Assembly: GCA_020543525.1 (NCBI GenBank)
Contig: JAHYIO010000031.1
Location: 2,852,001-2,916,000 of the forward strand
Length of the DNA: 64,000 nucleotides
Direction: 5' to 3'
From: Coriolopsis trogii
Lineage: Eukaryota > Basidiomycota > Agaricomycetes > Polyporales > Polyporaceae
Of the stretch, positions 11,240 through 21,830 are shown piece after piece. The notes under the pieces were generated by a model. It had not been told where the DNA came from. It saw only the letters and a program-made list of their open reading frames with translations, and did not search any database. A program made the position numbers and the translations under genes. How positions within the stretch are numbered: the first letter of the stretch is position 1; every line of letters begins with the position of its first letter.

Positions 11240-12344
11240 TCATACTGCGATGTAACCTCTCTGACTGGCGCTCTGTCGTGGCCGGACTGCAGAACATATG
11301 TGTGCAACGAGATCCCGGATCATGTACGGGACTTCCCTCCAGAAGTCACGATGTCTGCAGGAGATTAAGCATATGCTGTAGTGAGAAGTGGCAAATACTC
11401 ACGGTATAAGGTCAGCACCGGTAGCACCGTATGTTGAGTAGTTGTAGTACGCTCCGAGGCCAAAGTATGCCACTAAGGCGAGGAACATACTAGATGCCGG
11501 CATCTCAGACTCACAGGCGGGAGGACAATCGAGACACAAAGCGCACTCACAGGAGGAAGAAGTAACCGAGACCTGAGCCCACCGACTCTGACTCCTTCTC
11601 ATCTCCCGAGGTATCATCTCCACCGGTGTCGGGTGTCTTGGTGTCACCGTCTGGTGACGATTTGAAGAAACAACCTTGAGGAGCAGACCACTCTAGCCAT
11701 AGGTCCTTGCCATCATATGAAGTGAACTTGACCTCAGAAGTCGTGTCTGGGTCACATAGCAACTTCAGATTGAAGTGCTGCGGCACTGGAGTCGTGTCCA
11801 CAGCACTCGGGTAGGACGCGCCAGCGAACGTGAGCTGCAATCCCTTTGGGGCTGTTTGCAGATTAAAACGCAGGAGTCGCACTTATTTGATATTCAACTC
11901 ACAATTGAGCTGTTCGTATTTGACTGCATTTGCAGTGGAGTTTGCGAGGGGAATGACGGAAAAGACTCGACCATCCTGATCCTCTTTCTTGGTTGTTCGG
12001 ACAAGACACGCTCGCGTCCCTGACGGGCACTATCACATCTACCAATAAGCGTGATGTCATCATCCCGAGGCTTCGAGACCACATACCTGGTCTTCATCGG
12101 CTACCTCGCTCTTGTGCTTCAGGTCCTCGCAGAGGTTGAACGTGACCTTGTCTTCTACGGTCGATGGAGGCAACTTGATCTCGCGCGACACACTGTGTTC
12201 CCCAGAGAGCCTCGTTAAGTCGTATTTGACCTCTCCGATGTTCAATTGACAGTCGAACGTCTTCTGATCGTCCTGGGCGGCGGCGAGTGCGGAAACGAGT
12301 GTGAGGAGGATAGCGTGCACGATGGGGTGCCTGTGGCCAGCCAT
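11240..12344 (-). CDS. ATG27: Autophagy-related protein 27 (type I membrane protein, MRH domain)
   Basis: Type I transmembrane protein that cycles between Golgi, vacuole and pre-autophagosomal sites and supports Atg9 vesicle traffic. Five exons (12344-12087, 12029-11903, 11851-11551, 11489-11403, 11354-11240) join in frame to 295 residues. A signal peptide ends near AAAQDD. The lumenal mannose-6-phosphate-receptor-like domain shows paired cysteines: FDC, NLCEDL, CPSGTRACLV, CDPDTTSEV and CFFKS. The transmembrane helix is YFFLLMFLALVAYFGLGAYY, and the cytosolic tail holds the family's hallmark NYSTYGATGADLIPHRDFW, then VPYMIRDLVAHICSAV and a C-terminal GYIAV that may be a sorting signal. It is transcribed divergently from the Josephin gene, with a 1.7 kb inverted-repeat element between them. 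Confidence 0.93.
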
Positions 12345-12509
12345 TCCAGGACGTATACGCAGTACAGGATAGGTATGGGGACAGAAACGAGAGGAGACGA
12401 GGCCGGTCGGTGTTGGCGGAAATAGAGGAAGAGTGCGATTGCGGACAGTCGTACTTAGCCACAACGCAAGCCTCAGCCTGTGCGCGTCCCTGGACCCCGA
12501 ACACATGAT

Positions 12510-12960
12510 TACAGCTGTTTTCACACAGCTTGTCGTTTGGCGCCGCGCGCGAGTTGCGCGCCATCGCTTGCCTCTCGCTGCGACCGTTCCCCCCGAAAAG
12601 CAGAACAGCGATATCTCCTCGAGTTCTCCACGTATCCTCTCGATTCTCTCATGTACTTGCTCGTCTCTACGGTCTGCAGGGCTGTGAACTGGTCTACTGC
12701 TGCTGCGAACACTCTGTCAAATACTACCTGGTACCTACATTGTGCGCCACAGCCAATGCAGAACAAGGATTCCGCGACAACCTCAAGACATAGCGCCGCC
12801 ATTTCTACACTGCTGGACGCTATATGACTACCCCGAGGGCCTGACAACAAGTTTGCACCGGGAGCATGCATCCGGGGGTTGTTGTCCAACCCCCTCCCCC
12901 TCCCCCAAGCCGGGTGTTCCCTGGAGCGTGGCATACATCTACGTTCCTCGCGGGAGGTTA
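12510..12960 (+). repeat. Left arm of 451-bp inverted repeat
   Basis: Reverse complement of 13772-14222. It starts 166 nt upstream of the ATG27 start codon. The one difference I noticed is at about 12913 (cgggtgttcc against cgtgtgttcc in the reversed partner). Confidence 0.9.
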
Positions 12961-14220
12961 GGATATGGAAGAGGTTGGATTTGGATGTTGAATCGGATAT
13001 GAATAGAAAGATGGATGCAATCCCGGCGATGGTATGCTTCATGTATGATCTTCCTCTGCCCCATTCTCCTGCCCTTCCTCGTCCATCTTTGCATACGGTA
13101 TTGGCATGTAATATGGCGGCGGTCATGTTCATTCCGATATCACTTTGTGTACAATGTTCAACTGTCACTGCGCCTTGTCCATACAAGCTACCCAGCTCGG
13201 CATCTCCTGCTTCTCTCCCAACATCCATGGCGCGTTCAACCAAACCCCTGTCGGTTTGTGGTTCACATTCGCTACCTCTGACAATGGTTGTGCAGTGCTT
13301 TCTCTTTGGGTTTGGCAGATATGACAGGAGGCAGACGTAATCACAAGTTGTGCTGATTTGCCATTGGTAGTGTGGTGACATTGTAAAGTGAGTGTGCATG
13401 AAACTCCAGATTATGGAAGAGTAGGGAAACGGTGGACATGGAGTATGAAGTGAAGAATACAAACATCCAGACCCGCTCATCATGACCAGTATGCAAACTC
13501 CGCCATGCGCATCAGACTTGCATGCGACATTGCGGGTTAAGCATCTAATTGGAGGGATACTATGTGTTAATGAGACACAGTGTACAGCATGCTACAAGGT
13601 CTTAGAGCTCAGGCGACAGTATCCAGGTACATCACGAGGGATGAGGGGGAGTAGGGGAGAGACAGGACAGAAAAAAAAATCGTACATGAAGCATACCGTG
13701 ATCACAATCGAGCCATCCGTGTCTCCTCCCAACCTCGTACATGACGTCCTAAGCCCACATCTTCCCTCTCGTAACCTCCCGCGAGGAACGTAGATGTATG
13801 CCACGCTCCAGGGAACACACGGCTTGGGGGAGGGGGAGGGGGTTGGACAACAACCCCCGGATGCATGCTCCCGGTGCAAACTTGTTGTCAGGCCCTCGGG
13901 GTAGTCATATAGCGTCCAGCAGTGTAGAAATGGCGGCGCTATGTCTTGAGGTTGTCGCGGAATCCTTGTTCTGCATTGGCTGTGGCGCACAATGTAGGTA
14001 CCAGGTAGTATTTGACAGAGTGTTCGCAGCAGCAGTAGACCAGTTCACAGCCCTGCAGACCGTAGAGACGAGCAAGTACATGAGAGAATCGAGAGGATAC
14101 GTGGAGAACTCGAGGAGATATCGCTGTTCTGCTTTTCGGGGGGAACGGTCGCAGCGAGAGGCAAGCGATGGCGCGCAACTCGCGCGCGGCGCCAAACGAC
14201 AAGCTGTGTGAAAACAGCTG
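12512..14220. mobile_element. TA-flanked 1.7 kb element with 451-bp near-identical inverted arms
   Basis: The two ends read TA-CAGCTGTTTTCACAC and GTGTGAAAACAGCTG-TA, so the arms are flanked by TA on each side, as for Tc1/mariner-type insertions. The arms (12510-12960 and 13772-14222 counting the TA) differ by what I see as a single base. The centre (about 810 nt) is partly inverted-homologous too: tatgcttcatgta occurs 70-73 nt inside both arms in opposite orientation. No transposase frame is visible; the long frames across the arms are chance translations of GC-rich repeat. Either a non-autonomous transposon with very long terminal repeats or an inverted duplication. Confidence 0.7.
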
Positions 14221-14222
14221 TA
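13772..14222 (-). repeat. Right arm of 451-bp inverted repeat
   Basis: Reverse complement of 12510-12960. It ends 145 nt upstream of the Josephin start codon. Confidence 0.9.
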
Positions 14223-14321
14223 CGTAGGACACGCGTCAGGTAGCAGGACCTCGAGGACTGCAGGTACTGTACAAGGACGCGTAACTGAGACGCGTCAGTC
14301 TCTCCGCGCTACGATCGGCCC

Positions 14322-14328
14322 TATAAAT
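14322..14328 (+). promoter_or_regulatory. TATA box of the Josephin gene
   Basis: TATAAAT 40 nt before the ATG at 14368, just outside the right inverted arm, so the core promoter survives the insertion. Confidence 0.55.
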
Positions 14329-14367
14329 CCCAGTCCACTCATTCCAGTTTCTATCCACACAACCACA

Positions 14368-16272
14368 ATGGCCACCGTCAGAGACCTGATTCCATATATC
14401 TACCACGAGAAGCAGGAGCCGGGCGAGATGCTCTGTGCCCAGCACGCCCTCAACTCTCTCCTTCGTATGTTGCGATATATGCATGCTACATTGACCGCGG
14501 CGCTGATGAGCGTGTCTGCCCGTATAATAGAGGGCCAATATGTCAGTGGCCCGTCCCCCTATGCGTCCGAGACGTGTCCATATTCACGCATGCACAGTTC
14601 GGCGCACCAGATCTTTCAGAGATCGCTCGCGAGCTCGACGAGGACGAGAACCGCGAGTTGGATCATGAGGGTCGTGCCGCCACTAGTAACAACATGGACG
14701 ACACTGGTGCGTAGATGTTGCCGATCGTGTGTCCCACCGCCCCCGAATGACCAGGATCGATGCATCTATCAGGGTTCTTCTCCGTACAAGTGCTACAAAG
14801 AGCGCTCTCGAATAATTTCGAGTTGAGGTATGTATATCACAGCTTTCTCGCCCTCTCAAGGGGATCTCAGCCCTCTCCGCTAGCCTTGTGCCTTGGAATG
14901 CAGAAGAGCTGCGACCTTACCATGAGCATCCACAGTACGTCCATCCTTGTGCTCAGTCACCGGAGCGCCCCACGCCTCATTACGCACCGTACAGCACACA
15001 GATGGCGTTCATCCTGAACCACGCCCAGCATTGGTACACTCTCCGCCGCTTCGGGAACGTCTCGCCCGACCCAGCACTCGAAGCCGATCCCGGCGGTGGC
15101 CACTGGTTCAACCTCAACTCCTTCAACGATGCCCCAGAGCGCATCGGCAAGCTCTACCTCGGCATGTTCCTCCAATCAGCACAGCAGGAAGGTCAGTCGC
15201 TTTCGTTCCCTTGTACGCATCCACACACAAACAATACGGAAACCGCTGCTTCACAGGCTACTCAATTTTCGCAGTCATCCAGCGTGACCCCAGCGCGAAG
15301 CTTGCCCTCCCCCGCGTAGAAGTCGACGAGCTCTTCTCTTCCATACCAGAAGACAGTGCAGGCAACTTCTCGTCCAGCTACCAGTCCAGCTCCGCCATGC
15401 ACGGCATCGAAGGCCTCGAGGACGAAGACATGGAGCTCCAAGCAGCGCTCCAAGCATCCCTCGCGGGGGCCAGCGGCAGCGGCGACCACCACTACCAAGA
15501 GTACCAACCCCACTTTGCTCCTCCTCGTGGGGCGCCGCAGGACCCGCCGTCGCGGACCACCTCTGGCGTGCCCATTCGGCGAGACTACCAGGTCATAGAG
15601 GATGAGGACGAGGAGCTTGACGACGACATGTCTTTCACCGAAGAGCCTGCACCTGTCCAACCGCTGGACCCCGTCGCGGCCAGCATGGCGCGGCAAACTG
15701 CGCTGCTGGAGCGGATGCGCCGCACGCAGGAGATGGCGCTCCGAGAACAGCTAGGCGACGAGGTGGCGCGCATCGAGGCGGCCGCACGACGACGAGAGGC
15801 GACAGGAGGTGCAGCTCACGACGACGAGGACGAGATGTTCCGACGTGCACTCGCGGAGAGTGAAGCCCTGGCGCAGAGCTCAAGACAAGGCTCACGGGAC
15901 GACGCAGACGCGCCTCCTGGTCTCGCTCCTGCGCCAGGCATGCCATCCTGGCAGGAGCACAGAGTGTATGACGACGAGGACGAGGAGTTGCAAGCTGCGT
16001 TGCGTGCCTCGTTGGAGACTATCCCTCCCGACTTTCGCGCCCCCAGTCCCCCACCTGCTGCTGCACCTCGGCGATCACAGGCATCCACTTCACAAGAGAC
16101 TACACCACCAGCACGGACGTCTCCGCCAGCCCAGGGGCTTGTACCTCCACCACTGGAACGGCAGGCCTCCTCTGACATTGAAACAGAGTCCGAGGCGGAG
16201 GGTGAAGCAGAGGCGGAGCAGCTCAGCATGGAGGAGATCAGGAAACGACGCTTGGCAAGGTTTGGCGGTTGA
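14368..16272 (+). CDS. Ataxin-3-type Josephin deubiquitinase with ubiquitin-interacting motifs
   Basis: Cysteine protease that cleaves ubiquitin chains, probably in the Cdc48/p97 quality-control pathway. Several short introns split the Josephin domain; the joins Q|GQY, Y|FGAP and T|GFFS keep frame. Motifs in order: YIYHEKQEPGEMLCAQH with the catalytic Cys near residue 23, FGAPDLSEIA, NNMDDTGFFSVQVLQ, LVPWN, HAQHWYTLRRFG with the catalytic His, and GGHWFNLNSF with the catalytic Asn. An insert of about 15 residues lies between the last two. The C-terminal half carries UIM-like stretches: DMELQAALQASLAG, DEDEMFRRALAESEAL and DEELQAALRASLE, separated by disordered Pro/Ser segments. It ends EEIRKRRLARFGG, an Arg-rich tail reminiscent of VCP-binding motifs (inference). 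Head-to-head with ATG27. Confidence 0.93.
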
Positions 16273-16536
16273 GTATAGATGGCTGGAGATATAAACTGTA
16301 TGTATGATAGACGGCTATAGTTGAGCCTTCCCGAGCTCGGCCTTGATCGACTCTTCATGATGCTTCAAGTGAACAGACGCATCTCAGTTTGGTTGCTCAA
16401 TGCAGTGAATCAGACACGAGAACGTCTGGCCAGAAAAAAATGCAATGGTGCGGTGTTTTTGGATGCATGGGTAGGGTGCATGGCGTACAGGATGGTCATA
16501 GCAGCAACGACAACATAAACATATGATACACGACGT

Positions 16537-17314
16537 CTACTTGGCCTGTTCGAATGCACATAAGTATCGCAGCCCACTCGAGAATCCCCTCATATGCACG
16601 CACCAGAATGATACCGTCGAAACGCTGCTTGAACCACCCCATCGTGTCCTCCTTCTTGATCCGGTGCGAGAAACCGATGCGTGCCTTCTTCTGCTTCCTC
16701 CTCGCGACGCGCGCCCCCGGGCGGCCCATAACGACATAAAAGTCCATGCCAAAGATACCGATCGTGGGGTCGTACCGCGCGCCCAAATCAATGTGCTCCT
16801 GGATGCCGAACCCAAAGTTGCCCGTCTCGGAGAAGTTGCCGCGCTTGAGCTCGTACTCCTTGACCTTCAGCCCGCGCTCGAGGATCTCCTCCGCTTTGGG
16901 GCCGCGGATGGTGACATGCACGGCGATCTTCTCGTTGCGACGGATCCCAAACTGGCGCACCGTGTACCGCGCTTTGGAGGTGACGGGTGTCTGGCCCGTG
17001 AGCTGCTCCAGCACCTTCGACGCCCGCGTCAGACGATCGCCGGATTCACCGACGGAGATGTCTGTTTGTGCGTATGTGCATACAAGGGGGCAAGAGACGG
17101 CAGCGACGCATTCGTTCAGAAACACTTCTGGGATAGAACGTGTAGAGAAGATCATGAACACGCACTGATGACCAGCTTGTCAATCCGGAGCTCCTTCATG
17201 GGGTTCGTGGGGGAGGTTTTTGCGTCGGCCTAGAAAGAACAGAGCAGACACGCTTCAGCCATAGGTTCCCCAGCAGAGCAAACAGACAGAAGGCAAGCAC
17301 GGCGGACGGACCAT
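16537..17314 (-). CDS. RPL11: 60S ribosomal protein L11 (uL5)
   Basis: Core large-subunit ribosomal protein that contacts 5S rRNA. The coding part of exon 1 is only the ATG (17314-17312), spliced to GCC at 17229 to give [17 protein letters not shown] (the normal N-terminus). Exon 2 ends at 17166, then an intron, then [19 protein letters not shown]. Further signatures: [60 protein letters not shown] and [11 protein letters not shown] last intron follows GIIL and the final exon supplies only AK and the stop at 16537, giving the usual ending. Reading through that last donor would add a non-family tail and is rejected. Intron-rich ribosomal genes with tiny first exons are common in basidiomycetes. 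Confidence 0.95.
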
Positions 17315-17991
17315 CTTGTCTGCAGCGTGAGTCTTGTCGCTGGGGGGGTCGGTGTCGGTGTGCTCGATATTGCCGTCCACAGCGGCGGGGCACTCGCTCG
17401 GTGGCTTGGGAACTACTGTATAGCTCCTCGCGGCAAACTCCGCTTCCCATATTTGGCAGCTGCAGTGTTACCCCGAGCGCTTCTTCGCCTCCGACGATTC
17501 ACAGTGACTACAGGATGACACAGGGTGAGTCTCTCGAAGAGGACTCGACATGACACTGGAGTCGTAGGAGATGCCGTCGCATGCGGTAGACTGCTGCGGT
17601 GTACCGCCGCTGCGCCAACAGAGTAAGAATAGACCTAGTTTCTGAAGGTTCTGAACCGCTCATGTCTTCTCATTAAGTAAAGTATAAGTTATGGTTCGGA
17701 TGCTGCGTGTAGGTAGTTCAAGGGTGCACCGTTTGTCCACCATGAACGAGGTAGCCTTGCGACAGAAGTATGGTGTCCATAAGAATCATGCAGCAGTGCC
17801 GCAACAGTGCGTAGCCAACAGAACTGCGTGAAACCAGAGACAGCGCGAGTTCCGAAATGAAATAATGATATGGTCATCGACGCACTAATGTCAACGAGAC
17901 GTCCACGTCCGTACACAACCGACACATTCGAGTACACACGATCAACTATAACACCACGAACGGGCACACAGGCAAAACTGCGGCCATATAG
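17315..17991. other. Intergenic region upstream of RPL11
   Basis: About 680 nt holding the RPL11 promoter and the 3' flank of the next gene. No coding frame with support. Confidence 0.5.
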
Positions 17992-19737
17992 TCAATGCCC
18001 GGACGCATCTCCGCCACCCTCAGCCCTCGCACGCTCCTCGCGTGCAGCCGCAACCTCCCTCTCCAGCCACCGCAACAGCACGTCCGCACCCTCCTGCGAC
18101 TGCGACTGTGCCTTCGATGCCCGGAGCACATCCAACACGCGCTGACCGACCGCGATCCCGCACTCTTCCGCACGGCCAAAGCCGCTCAGGCAGCTCTTGC
18201 GGTACTCGCCCTCAGCCATGCCAAGGATGGCGGGAACAGAGCGCTCCGCAGGGAGGTACGTGCGCAGGAGGATGGGAAGCGCGACAACAATGGGGAGTTC
18301 GGCAGTGAGCACGTCGAGGTCAGCTTCGAGCTCAGAGAGGGGGGCAACCTTGGGACTCGTGTTCGCGCTAGAGGAGCCAGACGGCGAGCGAGCCATGACA
18401 GGGGCATGGACCTGGATTGCCTCGAGCAGTGCGATGAGGCAGCTGAGACCTTCAAATGCCTCATCTACAACCTCGCGCGCTAATTCGTTGGTCTTGGATG
18501 GCTTCGGGAGCTGATCCAAAACGTTGTAGAGCGCACGCGCATCTCCCGCTACCGTTATGCCACGAGAGCCCGACGACGGTGGACTGGGCGGGCGGGAAGG
18601 GGGAAGCTTGAGCGTGAATCGACTCGCGGGTGGGGTGGATGGAGGGGTGGCAAGTGCCTTCCTCGACTCCTTCGGCTTTAGAGCGGCGACGGTCATGGAA
18701 GGGGAAGCGGGAGGTGACGGAACGAGGCTAGGCCTGTGCATGAGCGCCACCATTCCCCGCCAGACCAGCGAGATGACAAGGGAGGCCAATGCGCTCTCTG
18801 CATACGCTGATGCGACTATGCGAGAGAGCGCTCGAGTGTAGATGGGTACAAGGGTTTGCAAAGACATAATGGACGGATGGGGAACTGGAGACCTGGCACC
18901 GGCGACCTTTGCACCCGTACCGTGCGCAGGGGTAGGGGTAGGGGCAGTTTCGAGGGCTTCTAGGAGAGGAACAAGTTCGTTCTTCATGCCAGCCAGGAGG
19001 GGGTCGATGACACGCTTGATGACCGAAGCCAGTCCCTCTCGAACGCTCTTCAAGCTTTCGCCTCGGGTATCAACCTCGACTCCCAGACCAATCTCGTCAA
19101 ACACCTCCAACAACTCCCCAGCGAAGGTAGCGAGACCAACAGCATGAAGCTGAGTCGCATTGAGTTGGGGTTCCTGAGGGGTGGGTGCCGCAGGATTGTG
19201 GAAGGCCGGAGACGAGATGAGAGGGATAACGTTGTTCGACAAGTTCGTCAGAACGACCGAAAGAGGTCGCTGTAGGGTACGAATGACCGCGCGATACAGA
19301 TGCGGGTTCTCACGAGATGTCTTGACCTCACTGGCCGACTGTCAGACTCAAACACCACGAAGCATAGCGGAGATGACTCACGAGACGATCAAGCCACCGA
19401 GTGCGCGACCACGACCCGGGGGAATAGGTCGCCTTCCCGACAGCAGCTCCCCGGGAGCTGCGGGACCCGCAGGCTGCGCCAAGGCCTTGGAGACGGCCTC
19501 ACTGAGTTTCAAACCGAGCACTTCCATAGACAAGCCGTCTTGGACAACAGTCGAAGGAGGGGGGACTTGAGCTGTCGACGGAGAGGGAGAAGGACGACGG
19601 AAGGTGGCGAGGGAAAGCTTGGACAAGGGACGAGCCCGTTCTGCGCCGCCAATTGGGATTTCCTGGCGAGGAACAGGTACGGGAGATGTGGGGCGGCTGG
19701 AAGGGCGGAAGAAGGAGGTCGGGTTGAGAGTGTACAT
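17992..19737 (-). CDS. Conserved-looking basidiomycete protein of unknown function
   Basis: I do not recognise a family. Two exons: the first begins at the ATG at 19737 (MYTLNPTSFFRP) and ends at a GTGAGT donor after GGLIVS near 19380. The second starts near 19340 with EVKTSRENPHLYRAVI and runs open to 17992, about 540 residues in total. The join at ggccag keeps frame. The N-terminus is Pro/Ser-rich and probably disordered. The middle has Leu-rich amphipathic helices (VGLATFAGELLEVFDEIGL, VIKRVIDPLLAGMK, IYTRALSRIVASAY). A Pro/Ser linker (about residues 300-350) separates a second helical block with DLDVLTAELPIVVALPILL. The tail is a charged helix (WLEREVAAAREERARAEG). No signal peptide is seen. 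Codon use matches neighbours. Confidence 0.75.
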
Positions 19738-21830
19738 TGTAGGCAAGGATGGAGGTCGCGGGGCCCTGCGTTTATAAGATGGATGTATGTGGTGGTTTAG
19801 AGTGCTGTTTGCGTCTAGTGTCTATGAGGTATGTGAGGAGCTGGTAGCTGGAGGTTGTTCTGTTTACAACGGAGCAGGCGACCTGGATCCGACTGGCAAT
19901 GTTGACGAATTTAGCCCATAGGGAAAGAGAGATATATGCCGGCGAGTTGTGGGCAGCAACGGATTCTAAGGAGGACGGTCTGTGTCGACGAGAGGAAGTG
20001 CAAGGAGACCGAAGTGAATGTTGACAATCCGGTGTGGGGCGCTGTGTGACGAAGGTGGGTTAGGGTGGAGGCGGAGATGAAGGACGAGCGACGAACCTGG
20101 GAGGCGAGAATATCATATAGATTGAGCAGAGACCGCGAGAGAGGAGAGTGCGCGAGGAGCGAGGAGCCGGGAGAAGGAGGGGACCTTGACGAACGAGCAA
20201 AATTGCGCGCAGACTATAAGACGAGGGGAGATTCCCACGAGTCTCCGCCTGTCGCGGGGCGCAACATCGATGGTGGCTTCTGCGGCAGCACTGCACCTGC
20301 AGCCGGTGGCCACTGCGCTCTTCTCTCGCTCTCGCGCGTAGCATTGTCCGGATCACAGCAAAGACCGGGCCCTCTTCCTTCATCGGGCAGATCTGCGTGT
20401 CTTCCTAGTCCGAGAACCCAGCGCACTCGGCCATTCCTAATAAGACCCGCTCGGACAACAGACAGACATACGAAAGCTAGCACTGTCCCCCGAGTTTCTA
20501 TCATCTGCTACGGCGAATGGAGCTCAGCCAACACCTCACCCGACGTCAGAACAAGACGACGCATTGGCAGCCGGTCTTTCGCCGTGCTACTCGATCGCAC
20601 GCATGCCCGGAGCGCAGGAACCCCGTTCGACAATACAACCGTCCCGCCCGGTTCCCTCACGACCCCTTCACGCTAGTTGTGCCATCTATCATCGTTTCAA
20701 CCTTCTCAAATGAACGACTTGTGGCATCCCCTCGGGCGGTGTCTCACCTCTTCGTTCGCTCGTTGGGCGATGAGATCGCGATGCGACGTGGCAGCATGCA
20801 CGGAGTCGCTTCATTCTGGGACAGACACGGTGACGGTGGGCACTGCGATACGATCGTACGTGATCACACCAAGGGAGCGTGCCTGTCGCGTCCGAGCTCA
20901 AGCACGTCCTTCTCGTGCTCCATCATCTCTGCATCTTTTGTTACGACCCGTTTGTTCTGTGTGTTCAGATGCAACTCACCGAGACCCGAACAGGAAGGTG
21001 AAGTGAAGGTGGACAAGTGCGAGACGCCGCTGCACGCCACTCATGATATCAGGGAGACGCACCGAAACGGGGCGGCGTCCTTCGCCAGAACAAAGCTAAC
21101 CTTCCTCTCGCAGAGGCATGCCCAATTCCCCGCTTGTATACAGGGGTGCAGATGCCTGTATCCCCAGCGAGCCTTCTATTACAACGTCTCGTATCGAGAC
21201 TTCTTTCCCTGGAAGCTGCCCACCTTCCCCGCAGATCCATCGCAGAGCAATGTACTATACGAGACAACCCCGCGACAACGACTATCTGAACCTCGGTGGA
21301 TCCGCGGTCTACTTGTATGTGAGCGATTCCATTGAATTCAATCACGCCGGTGGCGGGGCGTCGGCCAACGATTACACGGCTGTCATGATTGCTCACCAGC
21401 TGGGACTCGCGAGATGCGCATCCCACCCTCTTCGCGGCGTGCACAGGCATCTCATCTGGCAAGCCACGCACTCACGTTTGACGGCGTCGTTCTCGCAATC
21501 TCACCCTCCGTCCCGAACTCCGTTCCGAGCAACTTCCATCCGGATGCTCCACAACACGACGCACACGAACCGATTCACATGCACGCCCCCGGCTGAGAAC
21601 CATCGAGACCCAAGGTGCGTCCTGACTTCGTTTCATGAATTCGTCGAAGCCACTACGTAAGAACCCCAGAGAAGACGGTACACAAGAACCAAGATACAAA
21701 CCCGTCCAACGCCCTCCAATCGTACACTTGGGGCTCCTTGCCTCTCCAGGACCACCGCCGCTCGTCAACCGGCTCTTCCGGTCCCTCCCCCCACGACGCG
21801 CGACACCCCCACGCTCCAAAGCTTCAACGG
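19738..21830. other. 2.1 kb gene-poor region
   Basis: The longest gap without a supported gene outside the repeat block. It holds the promoter of the 17992-19737 gene, including a TATA-like tttataag near 19770 on the + strand. A 272-codon frame at 20517-21335 exists but lacks a motif, looks like composition-driven openness and overlaps other frames, so I do not call it. Confidence 0.45.

Noticed and set aside
12521..13483. 320-codon frame across the left inverted arm, and its mirror at 13798-14211
   Set aside because: Both are translations of the same repeat arm; no motif, and the frames stop at arbitrary points in the spacer.
20517..21335. 272-codon frame beginning with ATG
   Set aside because: No recognisable domain, no signal peptide, composition rich in Arg/Ser/Pro/His, and overlapped by other long frames; openness is likely from base composition.
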